Source of the DNA: Pyxicephalus adspersus
Lineage: Eukaryota; Chordata; Amphibia; Anura; Pyxicephalidae
NCBI RefSeq assembly: GCF_032062135.1
Contig: NC_092862.1
Coordinates: 90,915,986-90,979,985 of the forward strand
DNA length: 64,000 nucleotides
Direction: 5' to 3'
Position 1 is the stretch's first letter; the number at the start of each line of letters is the position of its first letter. Below, one piece after another: positions 34,191 to 46,107 of the stretch. A program made the translations under genes and the position numbers. Under the pieces are notes generated by a model, which was not told the DNA's origin, ran no database searches, and was given only the letters and a program-made list of their open reading frames with translations.

Positions 34191-35997
34191 AATAGAAATT
34201 CAAAAAAGCCACTATAAGGAGAGTGCCTACCAAAGGGGGACTTTTAAGGTGTGATAGATCAACAAGAAGAGAATTTTGTACAAAGCAAAAACGAATTATT
34301 TTATTTCATTATAGATCAAAAACATTAAAAACTATACAAATATGATTCACAATAAGTAACAATGAATACACACAATATATAAAAAATACTATATACTGGA
34401 TTTAGCATCTCAAGGGCCAAACCACCTTTGTTCACAAATGGGGGGTAGAAAATCAAAGTCAAACCCAAATGTTTCTTGATACGTTTTGTAGGTTAAACTA
34501 CTTTTTCAGGAGAATGAGAACAACAAAGTATAAAAATCTACAAAGAGAAGAGTAAATTAAGTAATAAAGATGTCCTATAACATATAAGGATGAGGGTGTC
34601 GCAGATGGAATAGGAGCAGATATCAATGCTTGAGCATGTCTGAACAATAAAGGAAATGTATTAATTATTTAGATCTATTTAGGTGGAACTGTTATAAAAT
34701 AATAACCTATAGCTTAAACGATGACCAATAGGATATATATTGGAAAATATGGATGTGTTACCGATGGAAGAGACACCAACAGCAGTGTTGGAACACATCT
34801 AAGCAAGAGAGGGGGAGGGGGATTAAACAAAACAATTATTACCTTCCCCCCTGTTAAGGCGATCTCCTATTGATTCCATATCAATTTTCCCTCTTTCTGA
34901 TAGCTTCTGTTTACAGCACTGGAAGAATGTAACACACGCAACATAATATGTGGTTAGATCATTCTAAAACCTTTATTGTTTGCACACAGTTTATATGACA
35001 GTTCAAAGACATGATTAGTGCATGATCACAAGACTACAGACAATTAGCAGACACGACAGATGTCCTTGTGGTTCTCTTAGAACAAGATATTTAAAGTCAA
35101 AGTAACAGATATATGGCCGTAGGGAAAAAAGGAAGAATTTCAAGGCAAAAAGGGGGGAAGCAAAGGTTAGTTTACTGAAGAGAAGAGTACAACTAGTTTC
35201 AACATAATTCAATCATCTACAAAACATAACAAAAGTACAAAAAAAACTAACTTCAACACCTAGCAAAATTCCTCAGCTCCTTACACCCCCAAGGAAACAA
35301 CACCATCATATGGCAATTACATATTATTCCCATAAAAAGAGTAAATATGCAGATGTTTAAAAAAGGATAAGAGCATGTGTTAGCCTTAATCTTACTAATA
35401 AGTATTTTGTCTTATAATAAGCGCATTAACCCCAGAAAATATTGCATACTCGTATCTCAAAGACATACCAATGCTATTTCCAAATCAGCAGCCTGCTAGA
35501 AAGACTCCTTGATATTAACAATTCCCCTTTGAATATTCTTAGTGAGGGAGTTTTGAAAAAAAAAACGGAACTACAAGAGCACTATGAAAATGAAGATATC
35601 AATGAATAGTTGTACAGCCTAATGACACAAACATAGAAACACTCATCAGCAGTCCAATCCCAGCAGTCAGGGTCCAGTGGGACCTGCTAGCTATTTTATC
35701 TCCCGGGGCCTCCTTTTCAATGCTTCCTGCCCCTGGAGATGACGTGTTGAGGGGGTGGGACCCAAAGGAACATGAAGGCAGCAGGTCCTGGAACACAGAG
35801 TGCGTTTCAACAGGATCACGTGCCCTTCAAACTACAGCTAGCATAGATGAGCCTAGTATTTGGCTCTGCATGCAGCTGGACCACAGCACAGAGAAAAACA
35901 TTGTTTCTCTGTGGGATTAACGAGTCCCATATACGGTTAACCATGTTACAAAATGATACATTTTATTTAGACTTGACACGGAACAACTATTAAAGTT
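34191..35997. other. Unclassified repetitive DNA
   Basis: Around 34450-34530 the words TTTCTTGATACGTTTTGTAG and CTTTTTCAGGAGAATGAGAA resemble the 3' end of a frog retroelement. The block at about 35590-35920 is GC-richer than its flanks. Neither has a coding match that I can support. Confidence 0.35.
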
Positions 35998-38330
35998 ACA
36001 TAGTAAGTCAGGTTGAAAAAACACATAAATCCATCAAGTTCAACCACTAGGGAACTAAACGTATACAAGATATAAAACCCCATAAGACATAGTTGGTCCA
36101 GAGGAAGGAAAAAAAAAACCCTGGTACAACTTGCTTCAACAGGGGGAAAACAAAAATTCCTTCCTAATTCCATGAGGCAATCATTGAAATTTTTACTTTA
36201 AAGCCTTAATACCCAGTTATATTCTGTGCTTCTAGAAAAACATCCAGCTTTTTCTTAAAGCCATCTATAGTAGTTGCTGAAACTACTTCCTGAAGGAGCT
36301 GATTCCACATTTTCACAGACCTTACAGTGAAGAATCCCTTCCTTATCCGAAGCTTAAACTTCTTTTCCTCCAGACACAGAGAGTGCCCTCTTGTTATTTG
36401 TAATGATCTCAAAGTAAATAATGGGGAAGAGAGTTCTCTATATGGACCGTAAGTCCATATAGAGAACAATTTGTAAATTTGTTTGACAACTTCTGTCTTT
36501 TTTGAAGCCATGCTGACTATCACTTATATTATTATTTTCTAGCAGAAACTCCTCTTTGTGGTTCTTTACCAAACTCTCTCGAACCTTTCCAACTATGGAC
36601 GTTAAACTAACGGGTCTGTAGTTACCTGGTAATGACTTTGCTCTCTTTTTAAAGATAGGAACCACATTGGCCTTACGCCAATCCATCGGTGGCTTTGAAA
36701 AAGCTCTGCTCTTTGAGGACACGTGAATGTAATCCATCAGGTCCTGGTGCTTTGTCAACCCTAATTTTTATCAGCTGTTTCAATATCATATCAATTCTGA
36801 GCCATTGTGACTCATTTAAGGTAGTGACATTGCTATTATGAATTTGGACTTGAGCTCTGCCATTTTCCTTTGTGTACACAGAGCTAAAAAAAAAGTTTTT
36901 AGTTAATCTGCCTTATCATTATCCCCAGTTACTAACCCAGCGACATCCTTTCAGAGGCCTACATGCTCAGATCTGATCATTTTGCTATATATATATTTGA
37001 AAATTTTAGGGGGGTTTGCTTTACTTTCCTTTGCACTCTTTGCATTTTGAAGTTTTGCACATTTTATCTCCTTTTTATATCATTTGTTGTTTATATCATT
37101 TGTTATATTCTTTATAGGTTTCAAATGATGAAGGTGATCCTTCAATTTTAAATTTTTGGAATGCCCTTTTCTTGTTCCTTATGGCTTTTTTAACATCAGC
37201 TGTGAGCCACAAAGGTTTTAATTTTAGCCTCTTAAACTTTGCTTTTGTATAACAGACTTGAAACATTCCCATTTCTGTTCTGTGTTCTTTGAGGACAATA
37301 TTGTCTCCCAGTCCCAAGTCACAGAGAGCCGCCCTTAATAATGGAAAATTTGCTCTCTTGAAATTAAATGTTTTTATCTTTCCTGTTTTTGTTTCCTGTT
37401 TACAGCTTATGGTAAATAAAATCATATTATGGTCACTGCTACCCAGATTCTCTTTTATTTGCACATTTGTTATAAGCTCTGCATTGTTTGAAAGAACTAA
37501 GTCCAGCAGAGTATCATTTTTAGTTTGAAAATCTAAAAACTGTACCATAAAATTATCTTGTATTAAATTCACTGTACATTGTATTAAATTCACTGTTCCG
37601 GTAGTACCATTACTCCAGTCAATGTCAGGGTAGTTGAAATCTCCCATGATTAATGTCCCTACTATAGTCATATGTTAATAATGTAGTCTAAGGTCAATTT
37701 TAGGGGGATGCCAATTAACCTAACTGCGTGTTTTTTTTTTTTTGGGATGTGGGAGGAAACCCACACACACGGGGAGAACCTGCAAACTCCATGCAGATAG
37801 TGTTCTGGCTGGGAATCAAACCGAGGACCTAGCACTGCAAAGGCTGGAATGCTAACCCCTGAGCCACCACTTGTTCCATCCCCAATTTCCTCTTTCACAT
37901 TCACTTTCAGATCACTTCTCACATCCAGACAGACACCACCAACCTTTCGTTTGACTCTGTCTTTACGAAAGAGAGTATACCCAGGACAGCCCAGTCATGC
38001 GAAGAACAAAGCCAGGATTTAGCAAATGCCAACTAAGTCATAATTCTCCTCACTCATTAAGGCTTCCAACTCCCCTATCTTCTTTGCTAGACTTCTAGCA
38101 TTGGTGAACAGGCTCTTAAAAACATTTCTGCTTTTACCATCATTGTTTGCCAAATCATTTTGTTTTTCGGTACAACTAGTACTGCACAATCCAATGTTTT
38201 TTTGTAACATGGAGAGCTCCTTACAATTATCCATAACCCTCCCCCAAATTATCCCCAATCCACCTTCCACTAGCGTCTGACCGCTGAATAACCTTTCTGC
38301 CACCTTATTTAACTGTCCCACCCCCCTCTG
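35998..38330 (-). pseudogene. CR1/L2-like LINE, internally deleted
   Basis: Read on the minus strand: an N-terminal part with LFTNARSLAKKIGELEALMS (38019-38321), the endonuclease domain with MGDFNYPDIDW, LVLSN and LGSSDHNMI (37096-37671), the start of reverse transcriptase with WRKANVVPIFKK, GNYRPVSLTSI and SDSQHGFKKDRSC (36438-36758), then directly the C-terminal LQITRGHSLCLEEKKFKL and FFTVRSVKMWNQL. The catalytic FADD block is missing, so it cannot retrotranspose. The 3' UTR ends in TTACATAGTAAG at about 35998. A second repeat is inserted at about 37650-37880. The copy at 10856-11977 shares the same tail. Confidence 0.85.
37650..37880. repeat. Dispersed repeat inserted in the LINE
   Basis: The sequence AATGTAGTCTAAGGTCAATT, GATGTGGGAGGAAACCCAC, ACGGGGAGAACCTGCAAACT and GCTAACCCCTGAGCCACCAC is a conserved vertebrate repeat; a shorter copy lies at 6995-7145. 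It splits the LINE between the endonuclease block and its upstream part. Confidence 0.75.
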
Positions 38331-40962
38331 TCCTAGTTTAAATATTCCTCTACCATTCCTATAAATCTTTCCCCTTTACTTCAATGTGTAACTGAATTTA
38401 ATTGAATACAAACTTGCCAACAAAAACGCTTACGCTTTTTTCTAATTTTGATGATATATTTCCTTAGTGGATGGCACGTTTAATATGTTTACTTGCCTAT
38501 AGGGGAAACCACCACACTGCCCTTTTACGTCAACTAGTAAACTGCATTACATCTGACATTTTTGTTCTTGAGTCTAAATACACTCCAAATAAAATATGGA
38601 GAAAGTAATTAAGAAATAAATAATTTCAATCAATTTACTACAAACTTGTCATTTTTGCTATAAATTTTTATTTCTTATTCTTAAATATAGGGGTATAAAA
38701 TGTATGCCATTTATATTTTGGTAATTACTTAATACCAAAAGTAAATCTGTCCTTTGATAAACATGAAACAAGGGAAATAAAAAATAAAGTGAATTTTAGA
38801 CACCACAAGCAGCTGTTGTTTAATGCAGCTCAGGTATTTAATAATTTTGCTGTCCCTATTGAGATAATTTTCCGTTTTTTTCAAACATACTTCTCCCCTA
38901 AGCTAAATACATATGAAACTTCTCTATAAATCAATCTTCACACTGCAGCTGAAGCCTCCTCCCTTAGATATGTTTGTCAAATCTTGACATAAAGTATAGG
39001 AATAGTTCTTCAGCATAAAATACACTGCATATTTTATCATCTAGTAACTTGAGAATAACGCTGTGCTATTGATAAATGTTTAAGTTACAGCGCACTAAAA
39101 ACCAATGTGTTGTAAGGAAGGAAGTGAATATTAAGCAAAGGTTAGTCTGAAATTACTGAACAATTTAAGATCTCCCTTGTAATATTAACCTTTCTCTCTT
39201 TAGACAGTGTAATATTGTAGTAGTGGCACCCAAAGCATAGCACTTATTGTTTTGTGATATTGTGTGATTTTCCTGCTGTGAATGTAGGAGTTTGTAGAAT
39301 AGGTAGAATAGGAGCTGAAGTGTGGTTAGAGATGTGTAGAGGTAATAAAATGAAATTAGTCAGGTATGGATCCTAGTCCCCTGCCTTTAATTATAAGTAA
39401 AATATTTTGTCATGCGCTGTTTTGCATACAAAATAATTATCTGCCCAAGCCCAATAAATTATTGAAAATCCATTTTTTGTGTGCATTTTGTGCACCGGTT
39501 ATGATGATCGTACATTGGTCAGTAGATGCATGACCAGGTACATGATTGATGTCTCTAAGAGATCAATGATTTACCTGGCTACCACCATGAACCTATTGAC
39601 TATTCATGTTTTTATGCCCCAATAATGCCACGCTCTCTGCTGAGTAACACTATTTGTGTTCAAAGCAGGAGGAGCAACAATTAAAATCATCTCCTGGAGG
39701 CTGAGCTAGCTGGGAGTGTGTATGGCTTAAATTCCTGCTGTCAGAAGAATATTTCTGATTTATGGAAAAGTATAGAAAAACTTCTAACTTCTAACAAGGA
39801 AGACTGTCAGTGACAGATAAAATGACAGCTCATTTGCAGAACAGGAAATAGTTTACCATGAAATTGGACTGCTCTCAACACTGCTGTACTGTGAATTAGT
39901 GATTTTTTTATTACTCTCAAAGACATATTGGAACAAGGACATGTTATATAACTATATAGATGGTAAGATTGTTTTTGTATATTGAGCCAAACTGTACTTT
40001 TGTCTTACTTTTTCTAATAAATCATTTTTATTAGTAAAAAAAAATTGAATACCAAGTGTGTCAAATTATAGGATTTTGAAAACATTTTAGCCCAGAGTAC
40101 AGTAGTAATTAATACGCTCAATAAAAACAAGTCTGTATATATCTGTACATATCTCTCCTTGAATCACTTGAATGATCTGAGCTGAAGCTTTTTACCTTAC
40201 CATAGTGTTTTATTAAAGCAGCCATGATTAACCAGGTAACCACGTAAAAAAAGAGCATAGAACTCTACCCACTGACAGTAAATAATATAGAAATGTTTAT
40301 TTACACAGGGCTAATTAGAATTATGTATGTTATTATGTTTTATGTTATTATCATGTTATGTAATTATGCTTTTATTCTTACTCCTGAACATAATAAATGA
40401 TTTAATAATTATTACTGGTAAATACTTTCAACAAAACTTTTAACAAAGAGAAAAATTTGTAGTAAAACAAAAATAAAAAAAGTAAAGCTTTTAGTTCAAG
40501 TTCAAAGCATATTTTACACAATGGTATTTCTTTCAAAGTATATAATAATTATTTTATCTTTACAATTTATGTTTTAATACAGTGGATAATAAGGTCAAAC
40601 CAATGCTGAGTATTAGCTATAATATAACAAATCCTGATCTACTTTTCATAGCACAGTAACCTTAACATTTATTTCATGCTCATTAAATTGAAGTTGCAGG
40701 CCAAAAGAGACTTCTATAATGTGAAGGACAAAATCAATAATAAGATGATTATTATATATCAGTGTGTTAAAAATTAATTAAACATTTCTCTACAAAATGT
40801 ACAAAAATGAATTTCTATTCTACTGACACAATAGCATTACAAAGTTACAAAATTATTCTGACTATACAGCAATGAAAATTCTAATATGAAAAACACCATA
40901 AAGACCCAGCTAATTTTGTTAACTTTCACTGTGTACACTGGGCAGTGTAATCTGCAGAACTG
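38331..40962. other. No gene seen
   Basis: Long AT-rich stretch without recognisable exons, RNA genes or elements, up to the target duplication of hAT-B. Confidence 0.45.
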
Positions 40963-41493
40963 GTCCTGACTAGTGTTGGTTGAATAGCTCCTTATTCGAT
41001 TCGACTGCTATTCTATCGAATAGAGCAAAAATATTCGGGTGAACGAATGTCAAATTCAAACTCTATTAAAGTCAATAGGGGAAAAATTCAGCTTGTTTTT
41101 CGGGACTGTGTAGAGCTTCTACAGCCTATAAATACATTTAAAAAGATATGTCAAGATTCCTCCAGCTCTGTCAACACTGAAAAAGTAAAAAAAAAAAAAA
41201 GGAAGGCTTTTTATGTTGCTGGGGCATTTTATGGGGCAGTCAAGGGAACATGCCAGGTTTTACACAGACCTCTGAGTAGAGGCAGAGAGGGCCCCGAGGA
41301 AGTTCCACCGGTCCAAAAATTAGCCACCAGGTTTCACCGCTCTGTTACATGCCATACACAGACTTCACAGTACAGGCAGAGGTTCCTGAGGGGGGTCTTT
41401 TAGTCAAAAAATTAGCCAGTTACACAGCTCTGGTACAAGTTATATAGGCCTCACAGGAGTGGGGACCACATTGTTAACTGGAATCTCTAGCTG

Positions 41494-42017
41494 GGTGTAG
41501 TGCATTGTCAATGTCACCTAGAAGTCTGTAATACAATTTTTGTGAATGGAGTGCTGACAGGCGGCAGCAGCAGCAGAAGGAGGAGGCGGTGGGCACTGAG
41601 ACGGAGCAGGGACTGCATTGGTAATGGTCTAGAGCTGGGTTTATTGCATCATCAATGCCACCTAGAGGTCTGTAATATTGATTTTAAGCATGGAGTACTG
41701 ACAGGTTGCAGCAGTAACAACAGGAGGAGGAGGAGGAGGCGGTGGGCCCTGAGACGGATCGTAGACAGCATTGGTAACTGGCATCTAGAGCTGGGTACTG
41801 GGCAGGAGGGAGCAGTAACACCAGGAGGAGGTTGCCATGGGCCCTGAGACAGAGCATGAACAGCATTGGTAAATGGCATCTAGAGCTGGGTACTGGGCAG
41901 GCGGCAACAGTAACAGCATGAGGAGGAGGTGGGCCCTGAGACAGAGCAAGGACAAGCATTAGAGGTTGAGGCCATCATCGATATGGACAGTGTATAAGCT
42001 GTAGCTATTGGAGACAG
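41494..42017. repeat. hAT-B minisatellite, forward block
   Basis: Units of about 90 bases contain CATCTAGAGCTGGGTACTGG, CAGGCGGCAGCAGTAACA, GGAGGAGG and GGCCCTGAGACGGAG. They give long spurious open frames because of the GCAGCA and GGAGGA content. Confidence 0.85.
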
Positions 42018-42140
42018 GAATGGATGAATGAGATTTCAATCTGTCACTACCTACTATGTAGCAAAACCACATGAAAGGGAACAGGCTTGGCGGAATCAGC
42101 GGGGAAAGAAAACCCTGTGGAGCTTGAGTCTAGTCTGGCA
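42018..42140 (+). pseudogene. 28S rRNA fragment in hAT-B (1)
   Basis: GAATGGATGAATGAGATT, ACTACCTACTATGTAGCAAA, GGCTTGGCGGAATCAGCGGG and TTGAGTCTAGTCTGGCA follow vertebrate 28S order, with scattered changes. The piece lies upstream in 28S of the block found in hAT-A. Confidence 0.9.
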
Positions 42141-42377
42141 TCTAGAGCTGGGTACTGGGCTGTGGGCAGGCGGCAGCGGTAACAGCATGAGGAGGAAGTA
42201 GGCCCCGAGACGGAGTGTGGACAGCATTGTTAACTGGCATCTAGAGCTGGGTACTGGGCAGAGGACAGCAGCAACCGCAGGAGGAGGAGACAGTGGGCCC
42301 AGAGATGGAGCAAGAACAGCATTAGAGGTTGAAGCCATCACCTTTATTGACAGTGTACAATGTGTAGCTATCGGAGA

Positions 42378-42410
42378 CACGAATGGATGAACGAGATACC
42401 CATTGTCCCT
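42378..42410 (+). pseudogene. 28S rRNA fragment in hAT-B (2, short)
   Basis: GAATGGATGAACGAGATACC and CATTGTCCCTAC repeat the start of fragment 1 and then return to array sequence. Confidence 0.75.
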
Positions 42411-42419
42411 ACAGTGGCG

Positions 42420-42500
42420 GTGGGCTCTGAGACAGAGTGTGGATGGCATTGTTACTCCTCCTGCTCTTACTGCTGCCGCCTTCCCACTGCCCAGGACCCA
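42420..42500. repeat. hAT-B array, orientation switch
   Basis: At about 42453 the array changes direction: GGGCTCTGAGACAGAGTGTG on the plus strand is followed by CTGCTCTTACTGCTGCCGCC, the reverse complement of the usual unit. Confidence 0.75.
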
Positions 42501-42508
42501 TCTCTATT

Positions 42509-42627
42509 TGCCAGACCAGACTCAAGCTCAACAGGGTCTTCTTTCTGCGCTGATTCCGCCCATTCCCTTTCATGTGGTTTCGCTACATAGTAGGTAGGGA
42601 CAGATTGGAATACCATTCATCCATTCA
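42509..42627 (-). pseudogene. 28S rRNA fragment in hAT-B (3, inverted)
   Basis: The same 28S block as fragment 1, on the minus strand: TCAAGCTCAACAGGGTCTTC, GCTGATTCCGCC, GTGGTTTCGCTACATAGTAG and CATTCATCCATTC. Confidence 0.9.
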
Positions 42628-42836
42628 TGTCTCCAATAGCTACAGCTTCTACACTGTCCATATAGGTGATGACCTCAACCTCTAATGCCATCCTTGCTTC
42701 ATCTCAGGGCCCACCGTCTCCTCCACATGCTGTTACTGCTGCCGCCTGCCCAGTACCCAGCTCTAGATGCCAGTAACCAATGCTGTCCACGCTCCATCTC
42801 AGAGCCCACTGCCTCCTCTTCCTGCTGTTCCTGCTG

Positions 42837-43472
42837 CACGCCCCAGGCTTGAGCAATATGAGCCATCAGGATGCAGGTATACTTCCGATGAGCCAGCTGA
42901 TTCGAGCAAGTGGCATCTTTAACCCTGGAGCGCAGCTCGAAGCGGAAGTAGAATTGCATGTCAATCACATCAAATTTGTGCAAATCTGCCAGAGTGGCAC
43001 TGTAGAAATTCCCTTCTATGATGTGCCAGTGCACATTAGGATTTGGATACTTTAGCACTTCACCAGCTTTGAATCCAACAGGCATGGCCATGTTCCATAT
43101 CACCAGACATTTGGGGCTCAGCACCTCAGTGAGCCGATCAAACAGGTGGTCCAGGTTGGATTTGTACATTTCCAGTGATTGCTCATGACACCTGATAACA
43201 TCCTATATATACGAGTTGATGATGACAACGTCGGGCTGAGGTCCCTGTTATGTCATTGTACATTTCACCCAAATATCCCCCAACGTGTCGGGCTGAGGTC
43301 CCTGTTATGTCATTGTACATTTCACCCAAATATCCCCCTCATCAAAACTCATCATTCTGCAGTATTTTCACAAGATCTTTGTAGACAGATCTTTAAATGG
43401 AGTCTCCCAGGATAGCCACATACTTGTTGTGGAGAAGTCTCCGGACGTCTGCAGAGCTGAATAACTTCATGG
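42837..43472 (-). pseudogene. PCED1/FAM113-like gene copy, intronless and broken
   Basis: From an ATG at 43472 the minus strand reads MKLFSSADVRRLLHNKYVAI, then LGDSI, a TAA where the family has Gln, then RSVYKDLVKILQNDEF. After a deleted region it resumes with PDVVIINSY, a TAG where the family has Trp, then YKSNLDHLFDRLTEVL, LVIWNMAMPVG, HIIEGNFYSATLADLHKFDV, NQLAHRKYTCILMAHIAQAW and GV. This is the order of the PC-esterase proteins PCED1A/B, a GDSL/SGNH-hydrolase-like family; the GDS nucleophile motif and a degenerate C-terminal H motif (NQLAH) are visible. No introns interrupt the surviving parts, so a cDNA-derived copy is likely. Array sequence begins right after AWGV. Confidence 0.85.
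43231..43338. repeat. 57-bp tandem duplication in the PCED1-like copy
   Basis: TCGGGCTGAGGTCCCTGTTA begins at 43231 and again at 43288, each followed by TGTCATTGTACATTTCACCC. The period (19 codons) would keep the frame. Confidence 0.85.
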
Positions 43473-43544
43473 CTCAATGTGGCCATCCAGGACCTCTCGG
43501 TACCCATTACACATACCGGTGTCCCCTATCTCATCCCCCCAACA

Positions 43545-44885
43545 CAGGGGTCAGCAACCTTTACTATCAAAAGAGCCATTTTGCCTCCTCTTCCACTAAA
43601 GAAAAATAGTCTGGAGCCGCAAAACATAACANNNNNNNNNNNNNNNNNNNNNNNNNNNNNNNNNNNNNNNNNNNNNNNNNNNNNNNNNNNNNNNNNNNNN
43701 NNNNNNNNNNNNNNNNNNNNNNNNNNNNNNNNNNNNNNNNNNNNNNNNNNNNNNNNNNNNNNNNNNNNNNNNNNNNNNNNNNNNNNNNNNNNNNNNNNNN
43801 NNNNNNNNNNNNNNNNNNNNNNNNNNNNNNNNNNNNNNNNNNNNNNNNNNNNNNNNNNNNNNNNNNNNNNNNNNNNNNNNNNNNNNNNNNNNNNNNNNNN
43901 NNNNNNNNNNNNNNNNNNNNNNNNNNNNNNNNNNNNNNNNNNNNNNNNNNNNNNNNNNNNNNNNNNNNNNNNNNNNNNNNNNNNNNNNNNNNNNNNNNNN
44001 NNNNNNNNNNNNNNNNNNNNNNNNNNNNNNNNNNNNNNNNNNNNNNNNNNNNNNNNNNNNNNNNNNNNNNNNNNNNNNNNNNNNNNNNNNNNNNNNNNNN
44101 NNNNNNNNNNNNNNNNNNNNNNNNNNNNNNNNNNNNNNNNNNNNNNNNNNNNNNNNNNNNNNNNNNNNNNNNNNNNNNNNNNNNNNNNNNNNNNNNNNNN
44201 NNNNNNNNNNNNNNNNNNNNNNNNNNNNNNNNNNNNNNNNNNNNNNNNNNNNNNNNNNNNNNNNNNNNNNNNNNNNNNNNNNNNNNNNNNNNNNNNNNNN
44301 NNNNNNNNNNNNNNNNNNNNNNNNNNNNNNNNNNNNNNNNNNNNNNNNNNNNNNNNNNNNNNNNNNNNNNNNNNNNNNNNNNNNNNNNNNNNNNNNNNNN
44401 NNNNNNNNNNNNNNNNNNNNNNNNNNNNNNNNNNNNNNNNNNNNNNNNNNNNNNNNNNNNNNNNNNNNNNNNNNNNNNNNNNNNNNNNGTGCCTCCAGCA
44501 ATGTGTAACGGTAGATTTTTTTGATGGGCAGAGTTCTTTATGTTCTGATGATAGCCTAACAATTAAATTTTAGAGGTGTTAGTCACAGGTGTCCCCCACT
44601 TGCACCTACATTTTTGGTTTTGTACATCTCCCCATTCCAGAGGAGTTGGGGTTCAAAGGAGGGGGATGTCATTGTACACACCCATTTGTACACGCCCCGT
44701 GGTAGATTTATTTCACTGGTAGATTTTTTTCATTAGATCACCGGATAGGGAATCCCCCTCCTCCGCAGTATCTTGGGAGGAAGGGGATCCCCCATCAGAG
44801 ATCTCCCCGCGGCAGCCGAAGGGAGCCACAACAAGGAGGCTGAAGAGCCGCATGCGGCTCCAGAGCCGCAGGTTGCAGACCCCTG
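43545..44885. mobile_element. Smaller hAT element nested in hAT-B, containing the gap
   Basis: The left end CAGGGGTCAGCAACC and the right end GGTTGCAGACCCCTG are inverted repeats. The flanks CCCCAACA (43537-43544) and TTCCAACA (44886-44893) are an 8-bp duplication with two mismatches. The visible ends show an AAGAGCC/GGAGCCGC-type subterminal pattern, also found at 6552. Any transposase would lie in the gap. Confidence 0.75.
43632..44488. other. Assembly gap (857 N)
   Basis: All bases are N. The three long 'X' open frames that span it are artefacts of translating N. Confidence 0.99.
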
Positions 44886-45123
44886 TTCCAACACATTCAG
44901 AGGGTCTGCTGTCCCACTTCTCAGTTCAGGTGTAACATACACAGAAGTTCAGTCTGATAAAGCGTGGTACCATTGGATAAAGCAGAAGACATGGCCTTCT
45001 ATGTTCAATCACAAGTTTCAGATTATACACTTGCATTACACACTTCGGTGTGTCAGTAAAGATGCACTACACCCAGCTCTAGATGCCAGTTACTAAAGCC
45101 GTCCACACTCTGTCTCAGGGCCC

Positions 45124-45204
45124 ACTATCTAGTGAAAGCACATGACAGGGAACGGGCCTGGCGGAATCAGCGGGGAAAGAAGACCCTGTTGAGCTTGAGT
45201 CTAG
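45124..45204 (+). pseudogene. 28S rRNA fragment in hAT-B (4)
   Basis: ACTATCTAGTGAAAGCACAT, GGCGGAATCAGCGGGGAAAG and AAGACCCTGTTGAGCTTGAG are 28S. The piece then joins the array at CTAGAGCTGGG, suggesting the array unit and the 28S sequence share the CTAG junction. Confidence 0.9.
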
Positions 45205-46060
45205 AGCTGGGTACTGGGCAGTGGGCAGGCAGCAGCAGTAAGAGCAGGAAGAGCAGGCGGTGGGCCGTGAGAAGTGTCGATGGCACATTGATGGCACCTG
45301 AGAAATGTTAACTGGCATCTACAGCTGGGCACTGGGCAGGCGGCAGCAGTAACAACAGGAGGAAGAGGTGGTGAGCCCTGAGACGGAGTGTGGACAGCAT
45401 TTGTAACTTGCATCTAGAGCTGGGTACTGGGCAGGCAGCAGCAGTAACAGCATGAGGAGGAGGAAGTAAGCCCTGAGACTGATCATGGACAGCATTAAAG
45501 ATTGAGACCATCATCTCCTTGAACAGTGTAGAAGCTGTAGCTACCAGAGACATTGCTGTTACTGCTAGCTGTAACTTTGTAAAAATGCGGCATGGCATCT
45601 ACAACTAGGTACTGGGCAGGCGGCAGCATCAGTTACAGCAGGAGGAGGCAGTGGGCTCTGAGACAAAGTGTGGACAGCATTAGTATCTGTCATCTAGAGT
45701 TGAGTACTGGGCAGGCAGCAGCAGTAACAGCAGGAGGAGGAGGCGGTAGGCTCTGAGACCAAGTGTGGACGGCATTAGTATCTTGCATCTACAGTTGGGT
45801 ACTGGGCAGGCAGCAGCAGTAACAGTAGGAGGAGGCGGTGGGCTCTGAGACAAAGTGTGAAGGGCTTTAGTATCTGACATCTACAGTTGGGTACTGGGCA
45901 GGCGGCAACATCAGTAACAGCAGGAGGAGGAGGCAGTCGGCTATGAGACCAAGACTGGAAGGCATTAGTATCTGTCATGTAAAATTGGGTACTGGGCAGC
46001 CAGCAGCAGTACCAACAGGAGGAGAAGGCCGTGGGCCCTGAAACAGATCAAGGACTGGTT
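45205..46060. repeat. hAT-B minisatellite, second forward block
   Basis: About nine units of 85-100 bases with CATCTAGAGCTGGGTACTGG, CAGCAGCAGTAACAGC and GGAGGAGG(C/A)GGT. Open frames on the minus strand through it are repeat artefacts. Confidence 0.85.
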
Positions 46061-46107
46061 GAGGCCATCCTCTTTATGGACAATGTAGAAGCTGTAGCTA
46101 TTGGAGA

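Noticed and set aside
43479..44573. 364-, 331- and 301-codon open frames
   Set aside because: They are produced by the run of N bases.
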